Positions 12,480 to 24,200 of a stretch of 47,205 nucleotides of DNA are shown in pieces. The position numbers and the translations under genes are program-made. Location: positions 27,501 through 74,705 of the forward strand of contig JAHBMJ010005110.1 of the NCBI GenBank assembly GCA_018398765.1, given 5' to 3'. Position 1 is the first letter of the stretch, and every line of letters starts with the position of its first letter. The notes beneath the pieces are model-generated. The model saw only the letters and a program-made list of their open reading frames with translations, was not told the DNA's origin and made no database searches. The stretch comes from Chromera velia (Eukaryota > Sar > Chromeraceae).

Positions 12480-15400
12480 ATGGATTTCTTCCGCTTTATT
12501 CCGTCTGGGCTTTCCGGGCTCCTCAAGCAGAGGCCTGTCTATGCGGAACCGTCTCCCCCTGCGACACCTGGGGAAGATGCAAAGACCGCAGCAACTGCAA
12601 GCACGGGGGGAGAGGCACAGGCCCCCCAGATGCCCCCTACTGATCCGTCAGTTACCTTCCAATCCCTGGTCTTTCTGGTGCGGTAAGACGGACAAACGGA
12701 CGACCGAGTTGAGCATGAGGAGAGTGACTCACTCTCTTTCCTTCTGTCTCTGTCTACTTGCTTTTGTGGCTGTGATTCCGTGGTTTTTGAGTTATCCGTA
12801 GAGTTTGGGCTATTGTGTCTTCCCTGACCATTTTTCGACTTCTCTGCGCTCTCCCTCCCTTGCTCTATGTTCTGTGGCTCGACACGTTCTGGTGCTGCTG
12901 ATTCCTTTGGACTCCGAGCGTTCGTTTGACATTGTTTTGCATGCGTCTGCATCTGTAGAAGCCTGTCGCCCTGCTCGCCTTTGGCTCTGTCCATCCAGAG
13001 CTTTCCTCTTTGCCTCCACCTCGCGTCTTGGTGTATGCCGGTGGTCTTGCCGTCTCCTGTTGTGTCTGCGTTTGTTTAGGGCCGAGATGTATGCCCATTC
13101 CAGTTCTGCTTCTAAGGGATCTTCAGAAGATTTATAATTCCCCTCACCACGACGCTGTACATGCAGGAGCGCGCCCGTCCAGTACGAAAACTTCTCGAAG
13201 GAGTTTCAGCAAATCATGCAACAAGATAACTTCGATGGTTTTCGAATTGAGGCAGCAAAGGCGGTGTGCAAGAATCTTCAGTCGTCCCACTCACTCTTCC
13301 TTGGAACGACTCTGAGAGAGGGAGGTCAGCTTCGATCATGCTGCAGCAAGCTAACAGTGGCCTCTGCGTGGGTTTCCTCCCGGCCCCCCTGCCTCGTCTT
13401 TTTCTCTCGATCCTTTGCGTCTGTCAAGCGAAGGCATTCATACCCAGGTCTCTCTTCCCCGCCCCACCACATCCCTGCCCTCTCTTCGTTTCTTCTTCTT
13501 CATCTTGTTCTTCGTTCTCTTCTTCTTCGTCTTTTCTTTCTCTTCTTTCTTCTCTTTCTTCTTCTCTTCTCCTTCCTTTCTTCTCATTCTCACTCTCAAC
13601 TCTTTCACTGTCTCATCACGCGAGCAGCATGTTCCACGCATTCGGTGAACGATTTATCTACTAACGCGAATCAACTTCCTTTTGCCTGCAGGATACATCT
13701 ACCAATTCGGTCCGAATCTCTCGAGTGAGGACGGGAACTTTCTCGCAGTCGGGAGGGTGGGCATCGATGGAACTGTGAATGGGAGGTGAGTGGCCGCCTT
13801 TATGGGGGTTCCCTTCTTTCACCTTCCTTTGTGTTCCTCCTGCACTTTTTTTCTTCTTCTTTTGTCTTTCCTCCTTTTCTTCTTTTGTCTTTCCTCCTTG
13901 CTCCTCTTCTCTGTATCTCGTTTTCTTTCTGTGTGTGCATTAATGTACGTGTCTGCCGGTCTCTCTGTCTGTTTCTTTGTGTGCCTGTCTCCTCGCCTGC
14001 CTAAAGGAAAAGCACCAAGAGAAAGAGTCAGAGGGAAAATAATGTAGTACGTGCCTTGAGAGGAGGAGTCGTGCGCTCTGTCTGAGCCCTTTTGGGAACC
14101 GCCCCTTTGCCTCTCGTCCTGGTCCCTTAGGAGAAATTTGTTTCTGTGCTTATGCCCTCTGTCTTTTGAATCTTTTCTCTTTAGCTGGGCTTCTTTTTTC
14201 CGCGCGTCTTCTCGTTTCTCTCCGTCGCTGTTTCCTCTATCTTCCTTCGTCTACGGACGTGAGTGTGCAGACTGGCGAAGAAGTTTGTCCCCCTGGGCCT
14301 CGACCTGAAACTTCAACTGACATCCCACCTGAAGGACGCTCAGAGAAATGTATTCGAACTCTCAACGGACTGGGCGGGAAAGGACATGGCCACCTCACTC
14401 AAGATCGCACATCAAGACACGTTCATTCTCAATGGAGCATTCACGCAAGTCAGTCTGTCTGTCTGTCTGTCAGCGTCTCTTTCTGTGTTGAAAAGTAGAG
14501 GCATCGCTTTCTCTCTTGGTCGTTCTGTTTGTGTGTCTTTCTATTCATGCATCTCTCAAATTGGTTTGGGAAGGCAGCGAGGGTGACTCTGACTTTCTCT
14601 CCTTCTGTCGAGTGATTGCCAGAAACAATTGGAGACGCGCAGAGGGGACAGGGGTCTGTCTTGGTGTTCCACACCCTGCTTGCCCGTCTGCCGGCCTGGC
14701 TGGCTGACCGACCCCCGAAGAGATGTCTCTCTCGTCTTTTGTTTGTTTGTGTCTGCAGGTACTGACCCCTCAGTTGCAAGCAGGCGTGGAACTGACTTGG
14801 GTGGTCAGTCACTCACTCACGCTCTCAGATAGCTCATCTGTCCGAGCAATCTGACCTGCTTGTCTGGAGAATCAAAAGGAGAAGCACAAACAGAAATAGA
14901 GCGGACAGTCGGACACCTTTTGCTGTTTTGTTTCCATTGTTGCTGAGATCTTCAGGTCTGAATGGGCCTAATGTCAATTGCCTCCCCTCTCTCGATGAGT
15001 TTGGAGCAGACTCGAGAGCGGGATTACCGCAGCTTCTATGTCTCTCCTCCACACAAATAACACAGCAATGTTTGCAAGGTCTTTCTTTCTGATGAACGAA
15101 CACTGCAGGCAGCCAACCAGGCGTCTATTGGGACTATGGGATTCAGATGGGCAAAGGGACACCACTTTCTTTCCGGTGCGTCAGTGTGTGAGGGTAGCGG
15201 GGTGGGGGTTGGGCTTCTGTGTTGTGCTGAGAGATGTGGTCGGTCGTTGTGATTAGGTCTCACTTCAGCGTTGGTACGGAGATTGAAGCTCGGATGTGTG
15301 GAGGCTAGATGATTAGAGGACCGGGTTGAATAATGAGTAACGCGAAAAAAGTCGGGAGTGGTTTTGAATTATTCTTATGACAGAAACCGAAGTCAGAGAT

Positions 15401-15906
15401 ACTGCTGCAAAGAGAAAGTGACCCAGAAACTCTTGACATCCATCACAAACGCTTTGACGGTCTGTGCGTGATTTGTTTGAAAGGAAAAATGCAGAACCGT
15501 TCCTTCCGGTGTGTCCATGCAGGTCAACTGACACGACAGCCCGATTTCAGGACGCCTGGAGGAATTCTTGCAAACGTTCATGGTGCAAAGCTCCAGTACG
15601 TCAGAAAGGTAGGCCAGACAGATCGGCAGAGAACCGAATGCAGTCAGGAAGTTTCCCCAATGTCCAACGACTATTCTGCGACTCGTATCCTCCCATTCCT
15701 TTCGGGCTTTCCCGTTTTCCCCCTCGTGATTTGGTTTCTCTCGTTGCAGGTCTTTCACAACCTCTTGACTGACAGATGACAGGCAATTAGCCAGGTGACA
15801 AACCGATATGTTCTGAGCGGGTTATGTGCGTCTATTCACCTGCTCCGACTTTCGATTTTCCGCTCTATCTCTCCAACTTTGTCAATCGTCCTTCGCGTCT
15901 GGTCCT

Positions 15907-15938
<32 letters not shown>

Positions 15939-16538
15939 GTGCAGCTTTCGGAACGGCTTTCTCTTGCAACGGAATACGAATTTTCCCATCCCGACATGCA
16001 TTCGGCATTGCGCATGGTCAGTGGTTCTCTCTGTGAGAATGTCATTTTCTCTCTATCATTCTCTCTCTTCAGACAGGCAGTCGTCTGAAAAAATGGAAAC
16101 AATATTCCTGTGTCTGTCTGACTTTCTGTCTTGTCTGTCTGCTGATTAGCAGGAAAGTTGTCTGTCTGCTTCTCTTTTCTTATTTTTTTGTTGTTTGTCT
16201 GAAAGGACAAAGAAAAAGAAAAAAAGAAACAACAAAAGGTTTTATGGTCCGTCTTTCTGTCTGTCTGTAGAGACGCACAAAGAAGGAAACGCAAAGAGAT
16301 GCACAAGGAAGGAAACGCAAAGAGATGCACAAGGAAGGAAACGCAAAGTCTGTCTGTGACGAAAGTAGAGGAAGGATCCGTCCGCCTGTTTGTCTGTCAG
16401 TGGGTATGAAAAGAAGGAAGGAAAAGAAAGAAACATATGACATGTGGAAAGCAGGGCGGAAACGAAAGAAACCTACAGGCAGTCAGTCAGTCAGTCAGTC
16501 AGTCAGTCACTAAGTCTTCCTGTGTGTGTGCATGTGCA

Positions 16539-16576
<38 letters not shown>

Positions 16577-16590
16577 CATATATATAATAC

Positions 16591-16621
<31 letters not shown>

Positions 16622-16848
16622 ATATGTCTACTATGATAATGCAGGGATACGAGTACACGTTCCGACAGGCGAGAGTCCAGGGATCTCTTGACACTGCAGG
16701 GCGAGTGGGGTGCTTTGTGCAGGACATGACGGGATTTGGCATAAGCGGGACGATTGACTACTGGAGGGGGGACTACAAGTTTGGGTTCATGATGCATGTG
16801 CAGCCCCCTCCTGAAGGACAACCGCAGGGGGGACCTGGAATGATGTGA
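12480..16848 (+). CDS. TOM40: Tom40, mitochondrial outer-membrane import channel, 9 exons
   Basis: This is the beta-barrel pore of the TOM complex, through which nuclear-encoded precursors enter mitochondria. Nine exons join in phase: 12480-12682, 13167-13324, 13692-13785, 14271-14448, 14759-14800, 15109-15175, 15523-15608, 15945-16016, 16645-16848, giving 367 residues, normal for the family. A Pro/Ala-rich N-terminal segment (to about residue 65) precedes the barrel. Barrel landmarks include EGGYIYQFGPNLSSEDGNFL, GRVGIDGTVNGRLAKK, GQLTRQPDFRTPGG and the final strands GTIDYWRGDYKFGFMMHV. KFGFMMHV (345-352) fits the mitochondrial beta-signal pattern polar-x-Gly-x-x-hydrophobic-x-hydrophobic. 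The start at 12480 is the first in-frame ATG of the exon. Assignment rests on overall pattern and not on an alignment. Confidence 0.88.
16480..16622. repeat. (AGTC)n, (TG)n and (TA)n microsatellites in the last Tom40 intron
   Basis: Seven or so AGTC units are followed by a (TG)n stretch and then long TATATA arrays that run to within 25 bases of the last-exon acceptor at 16644. The TATA repeats contain no coding signal. Short GTCT/CTGT tetranucleotide runs fill other introns of the same gene (for example 14452-14470 and 15908-15937). Confidence 0.9.
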
Positions 16849-17640
16849 TTGATTTGATTGGAGTGGCCCGGCTGCATGCACTCGATTCGATATGATGAGT
16901 GTGTGGTGCGTTCTGAGAGGACGCGGGGATTTGGCTGTTCTTGTGGACGTTTGATCATGAGGGAGAGAAGAGAATGACTGGTTACCGCTCTCTGGCTCTT
17001 TTGTGCATTGTTTGTCTACCCCACATGTTCGGCATTTCGCAGTTGGAAGGCAAAGAGTGAAGCCTTAGGCCTCTGAAGAACAGCAAGATGTGTTGTGAAA
17101 GATTCTCTGTTCAGAGAGAGAGAGAGAGAGAGAGAGAGGCTACGGGGTGACAGGAGACATGTGGAGTTTGTTGTCGCGTGTTGTAGTCATAAGAGTGTGA
17201 GCAAACTGGGGGAGAGGTGGCTTTTTGTTACCATAGAGATGGAGTCTTCGCTTTTCTCTTGTTCCAGCATCTTTCTGTCTCGCTCTCGCTCTCTCCCTTT
17301 TCCTCTCCGTTTCTTGTACGGTCTAATCAATTGCAGTCTCTGGAATGGGTGCCTTGGCGCAGTACAACGGGAGAGGATAGACCGGACTGTCTACTGACAG
17401 ATGTGACGTGAATGATGAAAATTAAAATAAATCTAATAAACATGCCCACGTGTTTCAATCTTTTTCTAGCCCAGTTTTATAGACATAGTTTCAGAGAGTT
17501 GTGCTAGGAGTTGTGGTAATTCGGTGTTATCACTGCCATATATATGCAGGTCTATTATAGTACTAGGTATTTCTATCATTGGCTGTAATTCTAGTTGTAA
17601 TTCTACCGGTGCAGTGGAAAGATTCACGAATTTAAATGAA
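16849..17640. other. Tom40 3' flank, no gene
   Basis: The sequence contains the Tom40 3' UTR and intergenic DNA. An (AG)n stretch lies at 17111-17139. An AATAAA hexamer sits at 17435-17440 about 590 bases after the stop codon, followed by AT-rich DNA; it is a possible but distant polyadenylation signal. No reading frame in either strand looks like a gene. Confidence 0.5.
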
Positions 17641-18654
17641 TTACATAGTGGCGTTAGCCGTAACTAATATAACTTCGTTACATATACATGGCCCGAAGGG
17701 CCATGTTACGACCTTACGTTTTATGTGGTGCGTAACATAAGCTGAAATGTATATGTTACGGTTAAGGACGTAAGTTATGCAAAGCTATTCTTAGGTAGGT
17801 AAGAAAGCACCTGAGAACACGAATTCGATGCAACAATCGTATAGTTCGTATAATCTTTTAGTTTAAGAGAGCCTAATCAATTGTCCTTACTGTAGTAATT
17901 GAGGGCTGACTCAATTTATTTGAAGCTTAGTCTGCTTAGACATTTGCTGAAGTCGTACTACCACCTGAGCAATGATAGCGGGTGTACGTTTTCAATTTTT
18001 GTCGTCGGTCCGATTGGTAGATCTCCAAATTAAAGGCCCCTCCTGCTTCCTCTTCTCCCCCCTCTTGATGACCCAGCTCCTCTCCCCCCTCCTCTTCCTC
18101 GTTGTGGGCCCAATGTGGGGAAGGGCCTGGGATCTTGGGAGGTGCCCAAGGACTTGAGTGTGGGATAGGTATGGACCAAGCTTTCTCTTTTACCTCGTCA
18201 TCTCCGGTGGTGAAGTTACGTGTTATGTATACTGAAGTGATGTGAAGTCAAGTCAAGGTCGTGAAGTCACTAAGGTGAAGTCTCTTGCAATGATCGAAGA
18301 GGCCGGTGTCCTACTATAGTACGTAGGATTCCGAGACTGCATGCGTGCAATTAATTATATATCGATAATTAATGCATGCATGCATGTACGTGCATGCATG
18401 CATGCATAAATCGCGGCCGCGTGTATGCATATATATGTATGCATGCATACAGAGATCGACACGCGCGCAATAAAGGCGGCGAGCGGGGGACTATAGGCCT
18501 TAAAATCTTAAAGTTACGTTTTTGACGTAAGATATATAGACCCATTTAAAGAAAACATGAAGTTACGTTTTTTTTGTAACTGATTTTACCGTAACTATTC
18601 AGATCGTTCCTCTTTTCCAGGTTTTCCTACATTACAGCTAACGCCACTATGTAA
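17641..18654. mobile_element. 1014-bp TIR element, non-autonomous (MITE-like)
   Basis: The ends are 23-bp inverted repeats with one mismatch: TTACATAGTGGCGTTAGCCG plus TAA at 17641-17663, and its complement at 18632-18654 (the variant base is C versus T). Inside are many GTTACG/CGTAAC motifs in both orientations, for example at 17740-17780 and 18510-18600. There is also a GGCCCGAAGGGCC hairpin near 17692 and a large (GCAT)n/AATTAAT palindromic patch at 18338-18450. No transposase frame is present, so the element must be non-autonomous. Clear target-site duplication is not visible (flanks ATGAA and AATAA). Confidence 0.7.
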
Positions 18655-19125
18655 AATAAATAAATTATAAGAATCTTTTTTTTATGAAGAAAGTTATTAT
18701 CACACACAACTTATTGAGAAAAATTAAAAAGGAATTCAATTAAGGGGTCATGCAAAAATTTACTTGTGAGCCAAATTGTTATCCAATTAATGAGTCGTAA
18801 GCTTGAAATTCAACAATAAGGGGCGGGGGGTAACCCCCGGGGGTCGCTTACGACCCATGCCAGTGCAATATTCAAACAATTAACCTACTACCTGTCACAT
18901 AATACCGAACAAGAATTGTTTAAGAGCTCAATCAATTAACGCAAGCACTATAGCGCAATGAAACAATTAGTAAGAACAATAAGGTCCTATCATAAGGATA
19001 ATTATCACCCGCAAGCTGAATCAGCGGCCCCTGATTGTTTCTAGGATTGTTTTTAAGACAGAAATTTAAGTCTTACAATATGATCCAGTTTTGAATCATT
19101 TAATATCAGTAAATATAAGGCATTT
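18655..19125. other. AT-rich intergenic DNA with one GC island
   Basis: No gene is seen. A short GC-rich patch (GGGGCGGGGGGTAACCCCCG, near 18821-18840) can fold on itself and stands out from AT-rich surroundings. The portion next to 19125 is presumably the ankyrin gene 3' UTR. Confidence 0.5.
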
Positions 19126-20565
19126 TTAAAACTCAACTTCAAACTCGATCTCCTCCCAGTCCTCCTGAGCCCCTTTCTGGTGCCCCTCCTGTGCAGGGGC
19201 TAATCCCCGAAGAAGTGCAAGCACAGGTGAATCGTCGGGCTGCTCGGCCTCTGCAACATCAAGTGCTGTCCATCCCTCTTCGTCGAGAGCACCCACACCA
19301 ATACCCCTGGATAAAAGAAGCTCTGCAATACTGAGCTTCTTCTCAAATAAACCACGCTCAGTCTCTTCTGAATCCTCACTTGTTCTCTCTCTTGCTGACG
19401 CTGCAACATAATGCAGAGCAGTGTCTCCCATATCGTCTGTCGCATGGACATCGGCACCGTTCTCTAACAAAACCTCCACCACACCCACCGCACCGTTCTT
19501 AGCTGCAGTCTGGAGGACTGTTCGCCCTCTATCACCCCTCGCATGGACGTCGGCCCCTCGAGAAATCAGGCGCTCGGCAATGTCTCTGCGATCTAGTGGA
19601 ACGCCATCAAAAATCGAGGCGGTAAAGAAGAGGGGTGTCTGATCGCTCTGGTCCCTTTGGTTCACGGATGCGCCATGATCCAGGAGCAACTCCACCACAT
19701 CTGGGTGGTCCCTCCCAATCGCGTCAAAAATCGGAGATTTTCCGTAAGTTGTTTCCTTTACATTCACATCGGCACCCCGCCCGAGAAAAAATCTGACAAG
19801 ATCTGTCAGGCCATGCTGGGCAGCAATGAAAAGGGGTGTCACTCCTGTGTTAGTGACTGCATCCACTTCTGCGCCACTGTTCACGAGGAACCGGGCAATC
19901 TCTTGCATGTTCTCTTTGACTGCGATGTGGAGGGCCCTCCCTCCATCCACGACTACCTCAAATCCGACCCCCGCTCCCACGAGGATCTTCACTGCCTCCA
20001 AACTCCCAAAACCGACAGCGTTCATCAACGCAGTCTCTTGATAGGAGTTCTCTCCCTCATCTCCACCTTCTGCGTCGCCCTCGTCGAGGTCATTTGTTGA
20101 AACATCCACTGCAGTGTCCATTTCCGCTCCAACCTTCAGCAGGAGTTCGAGATCATCCCTTTCCTGCTTGCCCCCCCATATCATGAAGTCGTCCACGGCA
20201 TCGTTCAGCGTCTTAGCCTCGACGGCCTGGAAGGATCGAATCACGTTGCCGGTATCAAGAGCAAACAGGGGTTCTAAGTCCATCCTGTAGTACCGACTCA
20301 TGAACGTATTCAATTCCACCCTCACACCCTTCCTCATTTGATCTACCAATTTTGTGGCTCGATCCAGAGCCACCGCGTCTGGCGGAAGCAGCGCAGACGA
20401 CGCGTCGTCTTGGGGGGGGTTAGCAAGGGGGACATCCTCTGGAAACTCAACAGTACCCAGAAGAGCGTCCATGCTCTGTACCATCCTGACAACCTCCTGA
20501 AGGCTTTCGGCGAGACTCCTTAAGCCTTCTCGGACAGGGACGAGATTGGCTGCCGTTCTCAACAT
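19126..20565 (-). CDS. Ankyrin-repeat protein, single exon, 479 aa
   Basis: This is an uninterrupted frame from ATG at 20565 to TAA at 19126, unlike its intron-rich neighbours. Residues 1-170 are helical-looking and acidic with no family I recognise. From about residue 173 there are roughly seven ankyrin repeats, shown by YQETALMNAVGFGSLEAVKI, GRALHIAVKENMQEIARFLV, GVTPLFIAAQHGLTDLVRFF, SPIFDAIGRDHPDVVELLLD, GRTVLQTAAKNGAVGVVEVL, GDTALHYVAAS and GWTALDVAEAEQ, each followed by a GADV-type turn. The end is acidic (EEIEFEVEF). Ankyrin arrays are binding scaffolds, so the partner and role cannot be deduced. No signal peptide or membrane segment is seen. The lack of introns may mean a retrocopy or simply a young single-exon gene. 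It diverges from MCM3. Confidence 0.88.
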   Translation of the reverse strand: MLRTAANLVPVREGLRSLAESLQEVVRMVQSMDALLGTVEFPEDVPLANPPQDDASSALLPPDAVALDRATKLVDQMRKGVRVELNTFMSRYYRMDLEPLFALDTGNVIRSFQAVEAKTLNDAVDDFMIWGGKQERDDLELLLKVGAEMDTAVDVSTNDLDEGDAEGGDEGENSYQETALMNAVGFGSLEAVKILVGAGVGFEVVVDGGRALHIAVKENMQEIARFLVNSGAEVDAVTNTGVTPLFIAAQHGLTDLVRFFLGRGADVNVKETTYGKSPIFDAIGRDHPDVVELLLDHGASVNQRDQSDQTPLFFTASIFDGVPLDRRDIAERLISRGADVHARGDRGRTVLQTAAKNGAVGVVEVLLENGADVHATDDMGDTALHYVAASARERTSEDSEETERGLFEKKLSIAELLLSRGIGVGALDEEGWTALDVAEAEQPDDSPVLALLRGLAPAQEGHQKGAQEDWEEIEFEVEF

Positions 20566-21226
20566 CTTGAACGCCTGGGTTTGGATACCTTCGTTCTCGG
20601 GCAGAGCGAGAAAGAGACGACTAGAAATGACTTTTGGGAATTCAACAAGAAGTCACCACACAAAGCACCCCTGAAAACCTTTGCCTTCTAAGAGCCTGTA
20701 GTCTGTATTTGACAGGTGTTCGACCACGAGAGCATTGCAGAGTATGGTTGCTGACCGAAGCAAGCTAGACTGGCTGCGTCTGTGAACATGAGATCTGAGT
20801 AATGTCATCAGACTCAGCCATGCACTCATGCATGCAGTCTTGCATATATGCTCGACTCAGTCTGACATCGGTTCGCACGGAGTCTGTCTCCGGTAGTGCA
20901 CGCGCGAGGGGCTCTTCTTGCAGTTCGAAAATTCGAAATTATTGATTTTTTTGTTTTCGATCTCTGCTGCCGATCTGCTGCAGTCAGTCCAGAATTCACG
21001 TTGCAGTCGGAGGAAAGTGAGAGAAGGCAAACGGTGGAGGTGGATGTCTGTGTGCAAAACATCAGGCTGGGGATCTTACCTTGAGGACATTTGTTTTTGC
21101 GAGCAGCAGTCAGAAGTTGCTGCTTTTCCTAATTTTCTTTTTTTCATTGTTTGTCTCTCGAATCTTTGATTTCTTTGCACGTCTCCTCTCTTTCTTCTTC
21201 TCCCTTCGTACCGTCTTGAAGCGAAA
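20566..21226. promoter_or_regulatory. Shared divergent promoter region, ankyrin gene / MCM3
   Basis: A 661-bp gap lies between the start codons of two divergent genes and must hold both promoters. The 21120-21215 part is pyrimidine-rich (TTTTCTTTTTTTC, CTCTCTTTCTTC) and probably belongs to the MCM3 5' UTR, leading to GAAAATGG around the start. No E2F-like or other known cell-cycle site could be assigned with confidence. Confidence 0.5.
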
Positions 21227-24200
21227 ATGGCGGACGTAACCCCTCCTCCGGCTCCAGCAGGAGCAGCAGCCCCGGCTGACAACAATGCTCAGGGTGCCAG
21301 GAACAGGGTTGAGCAGATTCAAAAGAATATCGAACTGTGGATGACCAATTTTCTCCAAAACCCCAAATACAAGGAGAAGTTGGAAGAGATGGTCGCGAAT
21401 AAAAACACCAGAATGACTATTGACATGAAAGACCTCGGAGAGAGCGACCAGGCTCTTGCCAAGCGTCTCATGAAAGATCCCTGTCTGTACATTCAGCCCT
21501 ACGAGAGGGCAGTGACAAGGGAACTGCAGAGACTTGATACAGACTTTGCGAAGGAGATGAAAGAGCCCATTCGCATTGGCTTCCAAGGAGCCTTCGGACG
21601 TCACCATGTCACCCCACGTGGTCTGAACGCCTCCCTTGTCTCCTCCCTCGTCTGTGTTGAGGGAATCGTTGCCAAGGCCACCTTCGTCCGTCCCAAGCTC
21701 GTCAGGTCCTGTTACTACAACGAGTCGAACGGAAATTGGAAATTCTCCTACCACACCGACGTGGCCAGCCTCGCCAAGGACAGGAGCATCGCAGGCTCTG
21801 CAGGTGCCCCCACTGTCGATCAGGAGGACGGCACTGAGATGACGGTCGAGTACGGTCTGTGCACCTACAAGCCCCACCAGAAGTTCACCTTGCAGGAGCT
21901 TCCTGAGAGAGCTCCGACAGGGCAGATGCCCAGGTCCATTGACGTGTACGCCGAGGAGGACTTGGTCGATACGGTCAAGCCCGGAGACCGTGTGAGGGTC
22001 GTGGGCATCTTCCGCCCCATGGCCTTCAAGGAGGGGGCCGTGACCAATGGACAGTTCAAGTGTGTCCTGATTTCGAACAACGTCCAGCAGATGAGTCAGG
22101 AGATTCTTGCCCCCACGATTACTCCCAACGACGTCGCAGCGATTCGCATGATCGCAGACAGAGACGACACCCTCGAGCTGTTGGGTCGTTCGTTTGCCCC
22201 CTCGATTTGCGGCCATCACTGGTTGAAGAAGGGCCTCGTGCTCCAGTCAGTTGGAGGCAACGAGAAGGTTCTGAAGAACGGGGCGCATCTGAGGGGTGAC
22301 CTTCACGTGATGCTCATAGGGGATCCTTCCTGCGGGAAGTCCCAGATGCTCCGTTTCTGTATGAACATTGCCCCTCTGGCCATCTCCACAACAGGGAGAG
22401 GGGCATCGGGGGTGGGGCTGACTGCAGCAGTCACATTTGAGAAGGAGACGAAGGAGAGGAGGTTGGAGGCGGGGGCGATGGTGTTGGCAGACCGGGGCCT
22501 TGTATGCATCGATGAGTTCGACAAGATGAGTCTGATCGATCGGGTTGCGATCCACGAGGTGATGGAGCAGCAGACAGTGACGATCGCCAAGGCAGGCATC
22601 CACTGCTCGCTGAACGCCCGCTGCTCCGTTGTGGCAGCAGCGAACCCGATCTACGGGAACTTCCAGGAGGACCAGCCGATCGACAAACAGATCGCGTTCC
22701 CGGACTCTCTCCTCTCCCGTTTCGATATGATCTTCGTCATTCGTGACAGGTAGGGGGGGGGAAGGCAGAAATCTTTGTGTATTATGAGTCACAAGAAAGA
22801 GCGTGTTTTAATGTCATATTCCTCCTTCCACACAGATTTGGGTGCACGCAGACGTGATGGGACCGGCAGTGGAAACACAGAATGGACAGGGGGAAGTGGT
22901 GCATGCGTGTAGAGCGTGCGCGAATCTCTCATTGCCTGCTTCTTGAAGATGTTCCCTCTCTTGCTTTTTCGGTGTCGGCTTGCCTGGTGTGTGTGTGTGT
23001 GTTGTCTCACGCTTTGTCTATGCATGACTTCCTCGCTTCATCTGCATGTTAGGATCCTGTCTTGTCTTTCTCGAAGCGAGAATGAGCACATGTCCTTGTC
23101 CCTTCTCTCTTTCTGCCTCTCTTCCTTCGTTCTCTTGGGTTTGTATGATGATGCAGACACGACCAGAACCTGGACCAGATCATTGCCAACCACGTGCTCA
23201 AACAGAACCAGTACCGGTCGGGGTTGGAGGGCAGAGGAGGAGGAGACGGTGCTGATGTGGGGCGTGTGGCGGTGCTGGAGTCTGCCGCTGAGCAGACAGG
23301 GGGGCGGGTGAACGAGGACGGAGATACGGAGGTCTTCGAACGGTATGCCTCTCGGCAGGGGCAAGAGGAGAGCGGGGAGGAGGGAGGGAGTGTTCAGATC
23401 CTCACAGTCGATTTCCTCCGAAAGTACATCCACTTCTGCAAGAACCACAGACAGCCGAGACTCTCAGGTCAGTCCGTACTTCCCCATCCGCCTGCTCGTC
23501 TTGCCTCTTGCTTCTCGTACTTTCTGCCTCCAAGATAGGTTCGTGCGTGAGTAGGTTGGCAGGGTTGGAGGTCTGCTGTTTTCCTTTTTTGGCAGTTTTC
23601 TTCTTCCCTTGTGAGAGACCGATTTCAAGTGCCACATTAATGGACGGATAGAAAAAGAAACGAAAGAGGGGCGCCGTGTCGATGAAGCGTGCGACAATGT
23701 GCAGGCAGGTAGTTCCTTATTGTGCCAGAAGGAAGGAAGAGGAGAGAGACTCCAGTGTGTTTCGTCCTGATCCGAAGTCGTGACCTGAATTCTCGCTCAA
23801 GCCGTTTGCCTGCCTGTCTCTGTAGAAAGAAAGAAAACTAGAGGCAGAAGGAGTGACACGGTCTCTCTTCTTCTCTTCCCTCCCACCCCCCTCTCTCTGC
23901 GTGTGTGTGTGTGTGTGTGTGTCTCGCTGTGCGCGTGCGTCTTTGTCTGTGTGTGCCTATGTGTGTATGTGCTTGCAGAGGAGGCTGTGGAAGAGATCGC
24001 CGATTTCTATGCCGAGCTCCGCAAGGAGTGCAACGGCAAGACGCAGGCAAGACGGAAGGTGCCTGTGACTGCGCGAACCCTCGAGGCCTGTATCCGTATC
24101 GCGACTGCCCACGCGAAACTGAAACTCCGCGACTCGATCACAGTGGACGACGTGAGGTGTGCCAAGCAGATGATTCTGGTCTGTCTCCTGGGAGACCAGA

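Noticed and set aside
16480..16622. Regularly repeated AGTC/TG/TA units considered as a CRISPR-like array
   Set aside because: There are no unique spacers; it is an ordinary compound microsatellite in an intron of a eukaryotic gene.
21110..22219. 369-codon open frame on the minus strand
   Set aside because: It lies antisense to MCM3 exon 1, whose plus-strand frame has all helicase motifs. The antisense openness follows from the codon bias of the real gene.
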